Source: Bradyrhizobium sp. WSM471 (GTDB taxonomy: Bacteria; Pseudomonadota; Alphaproteobacteria; Rhizobiales; Xanthobacteraceae). Taken from it: 64,000 nt of DNA. The first letter of the stretch is position 1. Every line of letters starts with the position of its first letter. The stretch spans positions 7,313,012 to 7,377,011 of the forward strand of contig NZ_CM001442.1 in assembly GCF_000244915.1 (NCBI RefSeq), written 5' to 3'. The notes under the pieces are model-generated. The model searched no databases, was not told where the DNA came from, and saw only the letters and a program-made list of their open reading frames with translations. Shown here piece by piece: positions 53,857-62,650 of this stretch. A program made the translations under genes and the position numbers.

Positions 53857-54867
53857 ATGCAATATCGCCAACTCGGCCGCAGCGGCCTGAAAGTGTCGCC
53901 GATCTGCTTGGGCACCATGATGTTCGGCGGGCCGACCGATGAAGCCACCTCAAGGCGGATCATCGCGAAGGCGCACCAGGCCGGCATCAATTTCATCGAC
54001 ACCGCCGACGCCTATTCGAAGGGTGCATCCGAAGAGGTCGTGGGACGCGCCATCGGCAACAACCGTCACGCCTGGGTGCTCGCGACGAAACTTGCGAACC
54101 CTATGGGGGACGATCCTAACCGTGTCGGCCTGTCGCGACGCTGGGTGTTGCAGGCGGCGGATGAGAGTCTGAAGCGGCTCGGCACCGACCACATCGACAT
54201 CTATTATCTGCACAAGGAAGACCATTCGACGCCGCTGGAGGAGACGGTGCGCGCGATGGGCGACCTGATCCGCGCCGGCAAGGTGCGCTATTTCGGCGTC
54301 TCGAACTACCGCGCCTGGCGCGTCGCCGAAATCTGCAACATCTGCGACCGGCTCGGCATCGACCGGCCCGCGGTGAGTCAGCCCTATTACAACGCCATGA
54401 ACCGCATGCCCGAAGTCGAGCACTTTCCGGCCTGCTCCCATTATGGCCTCGGCATCGTGCCTTACAGCCCGCTGGCGCGCGGCGTGCTGACAGGCAAATA
54501 CAAGCCGGACGCTGCTCCTGACAAGGAGACGCGCGCGGGCCGCAACGACACACGCATGATGCAGACCGAATGGCGGCCGGAATCGCTCCAGCTGGCGCAG
54601 GAGATCAAGGCCCACGCCGAGAAAAAGGGCATCACCGCCGGCCAGTTCGCGGTCGCCTGGGTGCTGAACTCCGCCTTTGTCTCCTCGATCGTTGCCGGTC
54701 CGCGCACCGAGGAGCAATGGGACGGCTACACCGGCGCGCTCGACTATCGCTTCACCGCGGAGGACGAGGCGCTGATCGACAGACTGGTCGTGCCGGGTCA
54801 TCCCTCGACGCCGGGCTACAACGACCCGGCCTATCCGATCGAAGGACGCCGCGCGCGGACGGCCTAA
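53857..54867 (+). CDS. aldo/keto reductase
   Basis: The 336-residue TIM-barrel oxidoreductase has the catalytic tetrad Asp48, Tyr53, Lys78 and His119 (FIDTADAYSKG, VLATKLANP, IYYLHKED). The NADPH region GVLTGKYKPDAAPDKETRAG and VAWVLNSAFVSSIVAG is present. The substrate is unknown. ATG 53857 avoids an upstream frame that runs through the repeat. The next gene follows 13 bp after the stop. Confidence 0.88.
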   Translation: MQYRQLGRSGLKVSPICLGTMMFGGPTDEATSRRIIAKAHQAGINFIDTADAYSKGASEEVVGRAIGNNRHAWVLATKLANPMGDDPNRVGLSRRWVLQAADESLKRLGTDHIDIYYLHKEDHSTPLEETVRAMGDLIRAGKVRYFGVSNYRAWRVAEICNICDRLGIDRPAVSQPYYNAMNRMPEVEHFPACSHYGLGIVPYSPLARGVLTGKYKPDAAPDKETRAGRNDTRMMQTEWRPESLQLAQEIKAHAEKKGITAGQFAVAWVLNSAFVSSIVAGPRTEEQWDGYTGALDYRFTAEDEALIDRLVVPGHPSTPGYNDPAYPIEGRRARTA

Positions 54868-54880
54868 GCCGGAGACAGGA

Positions 54881-56194
54881 ATGGCTCTCGAAGATCGCTA
54901 CGGCCTGCCGCTCTCCACCGCTTCGCCCGAGGCGGCATCCGCTTATCGCGAGGGCGTCGACCTCATGCTCGCGGGCTGGACCGGCACGGCGGAAACGCTG
55001 GAGCGTGCGATTGCGGCCGATCCGGATTTTGCGCTGCCCCATATCGCCCGCGCACGCCTGCATGGCTTCTATCAGCAAGGCGATCTGGCGCGGCAGAAGG
55101 CGGCCCTCGCGCGCGAGCTCGTGGCGAAACGCGGCACGGAACGCGAGCGTTCGCATGTCGAGACGCTGGCGCTCGCAATCGAGGGCCGGCTGCCGGAGGC
55201 GATCGCGGCGACGATGAAGCACGTCGAGGCGTGGCCGCGCGATGCATTGGTGCTGTCGCTGCCGCTCGGCGCCTTCGGCCTATACGCGTTCTCCGGCATG
55301 GCCGATCACGACCGCGCGCGGCAGGAGCTATGCGAGCGCGTCGCGCATCACTATGGCGAGGATTGGTGGTTCCTCACTATGTACGGTTGGGCGATGACCG
55401 AGAACGGCAATTTCAGTCGCGGCCGCGGCGTCACCGAGCGCGGCTTCAAGCTGCGCCGGCAGAATGCCCATGCCGCGCACGCCGTGCTGCATGCGATGTT
55501 CGAGGACGGTTCGATCGAAGCGGCCGACCGGCTCGTCGACGACTGGATCCCCTGTTACGACCGCGCCGGGATCTTGCACGGCCACATCCGCTGGCATCAG
55601 GCGCTGGGCGCGCTGGAGCATGGCGATGCCGCGCGGGCGCTCACGATCTATGCCGATGTGCTGCAGCCAAAGGCCACACAGGCGCCGCCGCTCAATGTCA
55701 TCACCGACGGTGCGTCACTGCTCTGGCGCCTGTCGGCTTACGGCCACGCCGTGCCGAGGACGCTTTGGGTCGAAGCCGATGCCACCGCGCAAAAACTGTT
55801 TCCGAAATCGAGCCTGCCCTTCGCCGACGTCCACATGGCGCTGTTCGCGGCTGCGACGCAAAATCGCGAAGCGCTCGCCACACGTCTTGCCGCGATCGAG
55901 CAGCGGCTCGCCGATGGCAAGCTGCCGGCCGGTCCCGTGGTACCGGCGGTCTGCCGCGCGCTGGCCGCCTTCGCGGACGAGCAATACGTGGCGTGCGTGC
56001 AAATGCTCGCGCCGGTTCTCCGTGAGGTCGTGCGCGTCGGCGGCAGCCACGCCCAGCGCGAGTTGATCGAGGACACTTTTGTCGTTGCCCTGATGCGCAG
56101 CGGCGAGCTGCCCCGCGCCCGCGCGCTGCTCGATGCCCGCCTGCACCGCCGCCCATCCTTGCGCGATGCGCGCTGGCAGGCGGCAATGGGGTAG
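54881..56194 (+). CDS. TTC38-like tetratricopeptide repeat protein
   Basis: The 437-residue soluble helical protein has TPR-like repeats throughout and TTC38 landmarks: SAYREGVDLMLAGWTGTAET near residue 20, HAAHAVLHAMFEDGSIEAADRL near 195 and HIRWHQALGALEHGDAARAL near 232. TTC38 family function is unknown. It starts 13 bp after the aldo/keto reductase and is probably in the same operon. Confidence 0.78.
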   Translation: MALEDRYGLPLSTASPEAASAYREGVDLMLAGWTGTAETLERAIAADPDFALPHIARARLHGFYQQGDLARQKAALARELVAKRGTERERSHVETLALAIEGRLPEAIAATMKHVEAWPRDALVLSLPLGAFGLYAFSGMADHDRARQELCERVAHHYGEDWWFLTMYGWAMTENGNFSRGRGVTERGFKLRRQNAHAAHAVLHAMFEDGSIEAADRLVDDWIPCYDRAGILHGHIRWHQALGALEHGDAARALTIYADVLQPKATQAPPLNVITDGASLLWRLSAYGHAVPRTLWVEADATAQKLFPKSSLPFADVHMALFAAATQNREALATRLAAIEQRLADGKLPAGPVVPAVCRALAAFADEQYVACVQMLAPVLREVVRVGGSHAQRELIEDTFVVALMRSGELPRARALLDARLHRRPSLRDARWQAAMG

Positions 56195-56391
56195 CCCTGC
56201 CACGAAAAAAACACCGGCCTGACGGCAAGTGCCGGCCGGGAATGGATTGGGCGATAGGGGCGAATCGCCGTTGGGGTGGCGCGGTGGTATTTCAGACGGA
56301 TTGGGCTGAACAAACGGGATCGCAACCAATTTGCGGTTCGCTGGTTATCGGACGGAACTTTTCCGTGGTTCCCTGGCATGTGAGCCTTCCG

Positions 56392-56967
56392 ATGCGCCTC
56401 TGCGGACCAGTCCTCACCGCCGCCCTCATGACCCTGGCAAGCCCTTGTTTTGCCGAGTCTTCCTTGTCGATTCCCGTGAACAACCCTACGGCCGCCAACT
56501 CTTTCGTCGACCTGCTGGCGCTGATGTCCGGCCACTGCAAGACGCTGAAGGTCGCGGGCCGCACCTTTGCCTGCAAGACGGTGGCCTACGCCCATGGTGA
56601 CAAGGGCCGGGTCAATTTCGCGGTCGCGGTCGACGATCCCGCCGACGAGAATCACGTCGTGTCGTTCTCCGGCGAGAACGGCAAGCGCGCCGACGACAAT
56701 TCCTATGAGCTGCCGATCGACCGCATGCTGCTCAATTCCAAGGACCGCCCCAAGGTCGACGGGCTCCCGGTCCCGGCCGAGCAGACCTCCACCGGCCTCT
56801 GCCGCCAGACCGGCAATTTCGCCGCCAAGAAGGTGACTGACGTCACCTGCTCCGCCACCGACAGCGAGGGCCGCCGCTACGAACTGCTGTTCGTTTCCGA
56901 CGGCACGCCCGTGAGCGTGCGTCGTATCAGGCAGTCGGCGCCGTCGATCCAGGATCCGTTCAAATAG
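56392..56967 (+). CDS. exported protein, hypothetical
   Basis: The 191-residue protein has a signal peptide (about 1-21, ending CFA), then a mixed beta part with paired cysteines (GHCKTL, FACKTV, GLCRQT, VTCSAT). Landmarks include SFSGENGKRADDNSYELPID and YELLFVSDGTPVSVRRIRQS. No known motif. The upstream frame from 56242 has no signal peptide, so ATG 56392 is chosen. Confidence 0.6.
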   Translation: MRLCGPVLTAALMTLASPCFAESSLSIPVNNPTAANSFVDLLALMSGHCKTLKVAGRTFACKTVAYAHGDKGRVNFAVAVDDPADENHVVSFSGENGKRADDNSYELPIDRMLLNSKDRPKVDGLPVPAEQTSTGLCRQTGNFAAKKVTDVTCSATDSEGRRYELLFVSDGTPVSVRRIRQSAPSIQDPFK

Positions 56968-57127
56968 CGGACCTTCTTCGCTCTGCATGCGGGCGAGGTG
57001 AACCGCCACCTGCACGGCACAGCCGGATCAAATCCTTCATTGAAACTTCGGAACCGGCAGGTATGCTCGGATGCGTCCTCATCGAGGAGGCGCCCGTTGC
57101 AAACACAGGCCAGGCGCAGAGTCAGCA

Positions 57128-58984
57128 ATGAGGATGGTCATCGCGATCAAACGGCTCCTGATCGCCTGCCTGTTCGCAACCCTGGCACATGAGTGCCCTG
57201 CAGCCGACAGTCCGGGGCAGCGCTCTATCCTGGTGCTGGAAGACGCCGACTTTCGTTCGCCATTCTATTCGGAGATCTTTGCAGGTATCCGCACGGCTGC
57301 GAAGGAAAATGGACAGATCCACACCGTGATCTACGGCGAAAGCCTCGATCTCGCCCGTTTCCCGGGACCGGACTACGAGGAGAGCCTGGTCGGTCATCTC
57401 AAGACCAAATACGCACATCGGTCGATCGGCGTCATCGTCTCGATCGGCGTCGCGTCGGCGAAATTCCTTCAGGTGCGCAAGCACGACATCTGGCCCGCCG
57501 CACCCGTGGTTTACGGCTTCGTGCCCGATCTGCCCGAGACTCGCGCGCTGTTCCTGCCCGGCACGACCGCAATCTTTGCCAAGGTGTCTCCGGCGCAGAT
57601 ACTGACTGCGGCACGCGCGGTCGTTCCCGACTTGACTGGCGTCGTCCTCGTTGGCGATGCATGGAAAAATCCGCTGATATATGGCCACTGGAAAAAGGAA
57701 TTCGCGGCCACGATGCCGGATCTCGAAATCATCGATCTGTCCGGCATGGTGCTGCGGGAGGTGCGCGAACGGGTCGGCTCCTTGCCCCCTCGTTCTGCAA
57801 TTCTGACCTCGGCGATGTATTCCGACGGCGAAGGCACCCACTATTTGCCGGCCGCGGCGCTTGCGCGTGTCGCCGAGCGCGCGAACCGACCGATCATCAT
57901 CACCTCCGACACATTTCTCGGGCGAACCGGGGTCGGCGGCTTCCTTCTGCTGCCCGAATCCATCGGACAGGAAGCCGGCCAATTGGCAATGCGGATTCTG
58001 GGCGGCGAATCGCCGTCGAACATCCCGCCTGTTGCCGGGGATAACGTGAAGCCGATCTTCGACTGGCGACAGCTCAAGCTCTGGAATGTGGACGAAGCCA
58101 ATCTGCCTCCGGGAAGCGAGGTGCGTTTCCGAGAACCGAGCTTCTGGGAGCAGTATTACTGGCGCGTCATGATCAGTGTCGGCTTGGTGCTGGTGCAGGC
58201 GACGATGATCGTCATCCTCCTGCGCGAGCGCAGGCTGCGATTCCTGGCGGAGGTCGAAGCGCGCCAACGCATGTCGGAGCTTGCCCACATGAATCGCCTT
58301 GCCACCGCGGGCGAGATGTCTGTCACAATCGCGCATGAGCTGAGCCAGCCGCTCGCCGCCATTCTGATCAATGCTGAGACCGCCGAGCAGCTGTTGCAGA
58401 TACCGGCACCCGACCTTGGCGTGATCAGGGATATACTGGGTGACATTCGCCGAGACGATAAGCGCGCCAACGAGATCGTCGTTCAGGTGCGCTCATTTCT
58501 GAAGAGGGCCAGCACAGAGCGGAGCGAGCTCGACCTCAACGCGGCGGTCGGCGAGGTGTTTCGGTTCCTTTCCGTGCAGGCCTTGACCTACGACGTTGCG
58601 CTCGCGACGGACCGATCGTCCTCGGATATTCGCGTAACTGCCGACAAAGTGCAGCTCCAGCAGGCTATTCTGAACCTGGTCATGAATGCCATCGAAGCGG
58701 TGGCCGATCTGCCGGAGGATCGGCGACGCATCGTCGGTCGAACCAGCCTTGCGGGCAATCAGGCCATGATCTCGATCGCAGATGCCGGCGACGGCATCTG
58801 CACAGAAAAGATAACCGAAATCTTCAGGCCGTTTTTCACAACCAAGGCGCAGGGGATGGGCATCGGCCTCTCGATCACGCGCACGATCATCGAGGCACAT
58901 GGCGGGCGCGTCTGGGCCGACAACGCGCCAACAGGAGGCGCGGTCTTTCATATCAGCCTGCCGCTGGCTGTGGCGCGATCGTGA
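57128..58984 (+). CDS. histidine kinase with periplasmic ABC_sub_bind-like sensor (orphan)
   Basis: The 618-residue protein has a signal/anchor (about 1-23), a periplasmic binding-protein-like domain (about 32-310; ILVLEDADFRSPFYSEIFAG, VVYGFVPDLPETRALF, RPIIITSDTFLGRTGVGGFL), a transmembrane helix (about 346-366), and a kinase core. The phosphoacceptor is His403 in TIAHELSQPLAA, and the ATPase has NLVMNAIEAVADL and DAGDGICTEKITEIFRPFF then GMGIGLSITRTII. No response regulator is adjacent. The sensor resembles TtrS/ABC_sub_bind-type modules. Confidence 0.83.
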   Translation: MRMVIAIKRLLIACLFATLAHECPAADSPGQRSILVLEDADFRSPFYSEIFAGIRTAAKENGQIHTVIYGESLDLARFPGPDYEESLVGHLKTKYAHRSIGVIVSIGVASAKFLQVRKHDIWPAAPVVYGFVPDLPETRALFLPGTTAIFAKVSPAQILTAARAVVPDLTGVVLVGDAWKNPLIYGHWKKEFAATMPDLEIIDLSGMVLREVRERVGSLPPRSAILTSAMYSDGEGTHYLPAAALARVAERANRPIIITSDTFLGRTGVGGFLLLPESIGQEAGQLAMRILGGESPSNIPPVAGDNVKPIFDWRQLKLWNVDEANLPPGSEVRFREPSFWEQYYWRVMISVGLVLVQATMIVILLRERRLRFLAEVEARQRMSELAHMNRLATAGEMSVTIAHELSQPLAAILINAETAEQLLQIPAPDLGVIRDILGDIRRDDKRANEIVVQVRSFLKRASTERSELDLNAAVGEVFRFLSVQALTYDVALATDRSSSDIRVTADKVQLQQAILNLVMNAIEAVADLPEDRRRIVGRTSLAGNQAMISIADAGDGICTEKITEIFRPFFTTKAQGMGIGLSITRTIIEAHGGRVWADNAPTGGAVFHISLPLAVARS

Positions 58985-59050
58985 GTCGGGGCCCTCTGCC
59001 GCCAGACGTCAGCCATCGGATATGATCGTCACCATACCTCGGAGCGACCC

Positions 59051-59398
59051 ATGACGCGCGACCGCCTGTTTCTGCTGCGTCCTGGGTTCGAGGACCCGAC
59101 TTTTCCTGGACGCCGCTTCTATTGCTGGCATTGCGCGCTGATCGAGGGCGTGCTGGTCTCGTTTCCGCAGCTCGCCGGCAAACTCGACGTCGAGCGCATC
59201 CCGTGGCCACGCCCGCGGCAAGCCGTGATCGCGCTGGCCGGCGAGGAGAACCAGTCGTTGCCGCTGCTCGTGCTGGCGGTTGGAGCGACCTCGCCGCACC
59301 AGACCGGCAGCTATCAGGGCCGCGCGTTCATTGCTGACAAGGACGCCATCCTAGCCGCGCTCTCCGAACGCCACGGCTTTCCCGATCCGCATCCGTGA
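59051..59398 (+). CDS. DUF3088-family protein
   Basis: The 115-residue protein has the DUF3088 layout: RDRLFLLRPGFEDPTFPGRR, FYCWHCALIEGVL with a CxxC-like Cys pair, and LDVERIPWPRPRQAVI. The CWHC pair is thioredoxin-like in spacing, but the family function is unknown. It follows the orphan kinase by 66 bp and may be co-transcribed. Confidence 0.75.
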   Translation: MTRDRLFLLRPGFEDPTFPGRRFYCWHCALIEGVLVSFPQLAGKLDVERIPWPRPRQAVIALAGEENQSLPLLVLAVGATSPHQTGSYQGRAFIADKDAILAALSERHGFPDPHP

Positions 59399-59485
59399 GG
59401 GGGAGAGCGCGTAGCCTGCAATCACGTCGCGAAACGAGGGAAAATTGACATTGCGTGTCGTCACTGTCGCCTCGCATAGTCGGCG

Positions 59486-59516
59486 CTGCAGGTAAGTCTG
59501 CAAGTAAGTCTGAAAG
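59486..59516 (+). repeat. 12-nt tandem repeat in a leader
   Basis: CTGCAGGTAAGT, CTGCAAGTAAGT and a partial CTGAAAG. It ends 9 bp upstream of ATG 59526, overlapping the expected ribosome-binding region. Confidence 0.7.
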
Positions 59517-59525
59517 CCGCCCCTC

Positions 59526-60095
59526 ATGTCACTCGCGCTTCCCGCCCTCATCGTCGTCGACGTCCAGCGTGCGTTCGACGAATGGGAGGCGGCGGGCAAG
59601 CGGCGCAATAACCCGGATGCAGTGGCACGTATTGCCGATCTCCTGACGGCGTTCAGAACCAGCGGCGCGCCGATCTTTCACATTCGTCATGAGGGCACCA
59701 AGCCGTCCTCCTCATTTCTGCCAACGAGCTCCGGATATGCCGTCAGGGACGAGGCACGCGAGCGGCCGGGCGAGATCGTGATCGTCAAGCGCGTCAACAG
59801 CGCCTTCATCGGCACCGATCTGGAAAGCCGCCTGCGCGCGGGCAACATCGGCACTCTCGTCATTTGCGGCGCCACCACCAATCATTGCGTCGAGACGACG
59901 ACGCGGATGGCCGGCAATCTCGGCTTCGACGCACGGCTGGTGCGCGACGCAACCTGGACGTTCGAGCGGGTCGGGCCGGATGGTGACAGACATTCTGCCG
60001 AGGAGATCCATGCGATGACGCTGTCGAACCTCAACGGCGAATTCGCGCGCATCGTCACCACCGATGACGTGATTGCATCATTCGCGGCAGAGTGA
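59526..60095 (+). CDS. isochorismatase-family cysteine hydrolase
   Basis: The 189-residue protein has the isochorismatase/nicotinamidase triad: Asp12 (IVVDVQRAF), Lys88 (IVIVKRVNSAF) and Cys121 (ATTNHCVETT). It hydrolyses an amide or enol-ether substrate that cannot be told from sequence. The ATG 59526 is preceded by a 12-nt tandem repeat rather than a standard ribosome site. No operon partner is obvious. Confidence 0.87.
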   Translation: MSLALPALIVVDVQRAFDEWEAAGKRRNNPDAVARIADLLTAFRTSGAPIFHIRHEGTKPSSSFLPTSSGYAVRDEARERPGEIVIVKRVNSAFIGTDLESRLRAGNIGTLVICGATTNHCVETTTRMAGNLGFDARLVRDATWTFERVGPDGDRHSAEEIHAMTLSNLNGEFARIVTTDDVIASFAAE

Positions 60096-60205
60096 TGGCG
60101 GAGTTGCGGCCACGCCCGAGATGCGACAATAAATCTCACGAGACGCACGCCGCCGCGCGAATCGGACGCCAATGAAACTGCGTCGTTTCGACGCCCGCAC
60201 TGGGC

Positions 60206-60230
60206 GGAACGCGCCGGATGGCCAGGTGTT
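60206..60230 (+). promoter_or_regulatory. EcfG-like promoter candidate
   Basis: GGAAC (60206-60210), 16 bp, then TGTT (60227-60230), close to the general stress response consensus GGAAC-N16/17-CGTT. It is 29 bp upstream of the 106-aa exported protein's start. Confidence 0.35.
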
Positions 60231-60259
60231 GTCACACGACATTCAACTGGAGTGATGAC

Positions 60260-60580
60260 ATGAAGTATCTCATTGTCGCGATGGCCGTCGGCGCTGCGGC
60301 GCTTGCCGGCGGATCGGCGGCGAACGCGGCCAATCATTCAAGCGCGAAACACACCGCGCCAGCCGCCCAGTCAACCGATATCAGCGCGCAGCACAGGCAC
60401 CACCATCAAGGCCATCGCCATCACTGGCGTCCTCACCACCATTACGGCTATCATCGTCCGCACTACCGGAGCTACGGCTATTATCCGCGGCACCACGGCT
60501 ATTACGGCGGCGGACCGTACGGATATTACGGCGGCGGCGGTCCGAGCGTGACGTTCGGCTTCGGCGGCAGTCGCTGGTAA
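60260..60580 (+). CDS. small exported His/Gly/Tyr-rich protein
   Basis: The 106-residue protein has a signal peptide (about 1-24, ending ANA). The mature part is His-rich (HRHHHQGHRHHWRPHHHYGY) then Tyr/Gly-rich (YGYYPRHHGYYGGGPYGYYG). It may bind metal or be structural. ATG 60260 follows TGGAGTG. A candidate EcfG-type promoter and a downstream terminator bracket it. Confidence 0.68.
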   Translation: MKYLIVAMAVGAAALAGGSAANAANHSSAKHTAPAAQSTDISAQHRHHHQGHRHHWRPHHHYGYHRPHYRSYGYYPRHHGYYGGGPYGYYGGGGPSVTFGFGGSRW

Positions 60581-60599
60581 GACGAAAGGCCGCAACACG

Positions 60600-60624
60600 A
60601 AAGGCTCGCGCAATGCGGGCCTTT
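60600..60624 (+). terminator. terminator of the His-rich gene
   Basis: AAAGGCTCGC (60600-60609) pairs with GCGGGCCTTT (60615-60624) with one G-T pair around GCAAT, followed by CTTTG. It lies in the convergent gap before the stop at 60639. Confidence 0.72.
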
Positions 60625-60638
60625 CTTTGCGCGCCAGC

Positions 60639-61910
60639 CTATCCCCGCAAGATCATCCCCGCCGTCTGCCGACCGCTCGCCAGCGCCGCTTCGACCGTGC
60701 CCATGTCGGCTCCGCGATAGAGCGCCTCGCCGGAGAACAGCACCGGACCGTCGGCGCGTGCGAGGATCGTCTGCGCCTCGCGCGTTCGCGGCGTTGCCCA
60801 GGAATAGGCGCCGCGGGCGTAGGGATCGTGCGCCCAGTTTGTCGCAACGGCCGCGACGAGCTCGCGCGCGAGGTCCTCACGCGAGAGACCGAAGACGGTC
60901 GCAAGCGAATCGAGCCCGGCATCGATCAACGCTTGCGGGTCGAGGCGCGACAGCGCTGCCGTGCGCGGGCCGCCGAACCATCCGGTCAGCACGGGATGCC
61001 GGTTCGGATATTGCGTCCACCATACCGGGATGGCCTGGTCGGACAAAAGGAAGCTCATGTCCGCGAGCTCTTCCTTGCGCTCGCGCCACCATGGACGCCT
61101 GAAGCGCAGCAGGATTTTTATCACGTTGCCGAAGCCGATGTCGTCGGCCGCCGCCGCCTTTGCGCGCGCGCGGCTCGGCAGCCTGATCTCGCGCAGCAAC
61201 GGCAACGGAACAGTGAGGATCACGCGATCGCAGCCCTGCAGGCGGCCGCCGACACAGCGAACGGCGATCGCGCCGCCCTCCTCCTCGATCGCCGATACCA
61301 CGCAGCCGAAGCGAAACATCACGCCAAGCTTGCGGCACTCGGCTGCCAGGAAGTCGATCATCCCACCATAGCCGCCCTTGACCCGCGCCTGCGGTGAGTG
61401 CCCGCCAGCCATCCATTCCTCGCGCAGCGCCAGCGTGGAGGCGCACTCGGGATCGGCCGCATCGTAGCCCTCGACCATTCGCTCGATCACATGGCGCAGC
61501 CGCGCGTGCTCATCCCCGGCAAAATGCCGGCGCAGGAAATCGGCGACCGTGAGGTCGTCGTTCAATTCCCGAACCACGGCGTGCAGCTCAGCCTCATGCG
61601 GATCGTGGCGATCCTCGCGCACGATGTCAGCGCCGTCGAAGCCCCATCGCTCGCCCTCGATCTCCTGAAGGGACAGCCCGGCCTCACGCAGCAACGCGCG
61701 CGTGACCGGCGCCTCGCCGTGCACGAATTCGGCGCCGCCGTCGGCGCGGTAGGCGAACTCCGAAGCAGGCAGCGGATGGATGCGGCCGCCGCAGCGCTCG
61801 CGCGCCTCCAGGATCGTCACGGTCCTGCCCGCGCGCGCCAGCTCGCGCGCCGCCATCAGGCCGGCCGCGCCGGCACCGACGATGACGATATGCTCTGATG
61901 TTGCCGACAT
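60639..61910 (-). CDS. flavin monoamine oxidase family protein
   Basis: The 423-residue FAD enzyme has the dinucleotide-binding motif IVIVGAGAAGLMAARELARA (about 9-28), ERCGGRI and the C-terminal FAD contact VLFSGEALYRGADMGTVEAA (about 388-407). It should oxidise an amine to an imine. The upstream neighbour stops 10 bp away, so the three genes 62651, 61921 and 60639 form one operon. Confidence 0.87.
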   Translation of the reverse strand: MSATSEHIVIVGAGAAGLMAARELARAGRTVTILEARERCGGRIHPLPASEFAYRADGGAEFVHGEAPVTRALLREAGLSLQEIEGERWGFDGADIVREDRHDPHEAELHAVVRELNDDLTVADFLRRHFAGDEHARLRHVIERMVEGYDAADPECASTLALREEWMAGGHSPQARVKGGYGGMIDFLAAECRKLGVMFRFGCVVSAIEEEGGAIAVRCVGGRLQGCDRVILTVPLPLLREIRLPSRARAKAAAADDIGFGNVIKILLRFRRPWWRERKEELADMSFLLSDQAIPVWWTQYPNRHPVLTGWFGGPRTAALSRLDPQALIDAGLDSLATVFGLSREDLARELVAAVATNWAHDPYARGAYSWATPRTREAQTILARADGPVLFSGEALYRGADMGTVEAALASGRQTAGMILRG

Positions 61911-61920
61911 CTCGTTGCTG

Positions 61921-62637
61921 CTACTTGCCCACGGCCTGCGGATCGTTCTGGATCAGATAGCGCAGCAGCAGGACGCCGCCGCCGAGATCCCGCGTGCTCT
62001 CCAGCCTCATCGCGCTCAGCGGTGCACGCCGGTCGCCGTCGGAGTCCGTGGAATCGAACACGAAGGGCGCGCCCTTGGCGCCGTCGATCGCGGGACTGAG
62101 GATCAGGTTGAACTCGTCGATCAGGCCGGCACGCAGGAACGCGCCGTTGGCGACGCCCCCGCCCTCCACCAGCAGGCGCTTCACGCCGAGTTCGCGATTG
62201 AGAATGTCCAGCGTCAGCGCGAGGTCGATCTCGGAGTTGCCGGCAAAGATATAGGACACGCCCTCGCCGCGGAGCCCCGCGAGATGCGAATCGGGGACAC
62301 TCTCGGTCAGCACGACGACGATCGGATCGCCGCCGATATCGGAGCGGCCCCAGCCGATCTTGCCCTTCGCATCGAGCACGACGCCATAGGTTTTCGCGTC
62401 GCGTCGCGCGAACCAGTTTTCACGCGGAAAGTTCGCGTCGGCCGTCGTGGGATAGGGCTCGCCCTTGGCGAACTCCGAGCCGGTGACGCGGCCGATCACC
62501 CAGGCATCGCCGCCGAGCTCGTCGTGGATCTTCTCGAACCAGTCCGTCCCTGCCCCCTTCGGGCGCCAGCGGCTCGGATGGGTGCGGCCGTCCAGACTCG
62601 AATGCATCAGGCAAATGACGTAAGGCTTCATGCGCAT
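61921..62637 (-). CDS. RibD C-terminal/DHFR-like reductase
   Basis: The 238-residue protein resembles the RibD C-terminal (dihydrofolate reductase-like) domain: MHSSLDGRTHPSRWRPKGAG, WVIGRVTGSEFAKGEPYP, LGVKRLLVEGGGVANGAFLR and EFNLILSPAIDGAKG. The NADPH-binding EGGG motif is intact. It likely reduces a pterin- or pyrimidine-type substrate. It is the middle gene of the operon, with 13 bp to the gene upstream and 10 bp to the amine oxidase. Confidence 0.85.
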   Translation of the reverse strand: MRMKPYVICLMHSSLDGRTHPSRWRPKGAGTDWFEKIHDELGGDAWVIGRVTGSEFAKGEPYPTTADANFPRENWFARRDAKTYGVVLDAKGKIGWGRSDIGGDPIVVVLTESVPDSHLAGLRGEGVSYIFAGNSEIDLALTLDILNRELGVKRLLVEGGGVANGAFLRAGLIDEFNLILSPAIDGAKGAPFVFDSTDSDGDRRAPLSAMRLESTRDLGGGVLLLRYLIQNDPQAVGK

Positions 62638-62650
62638 CTCCGGGCCGCGC

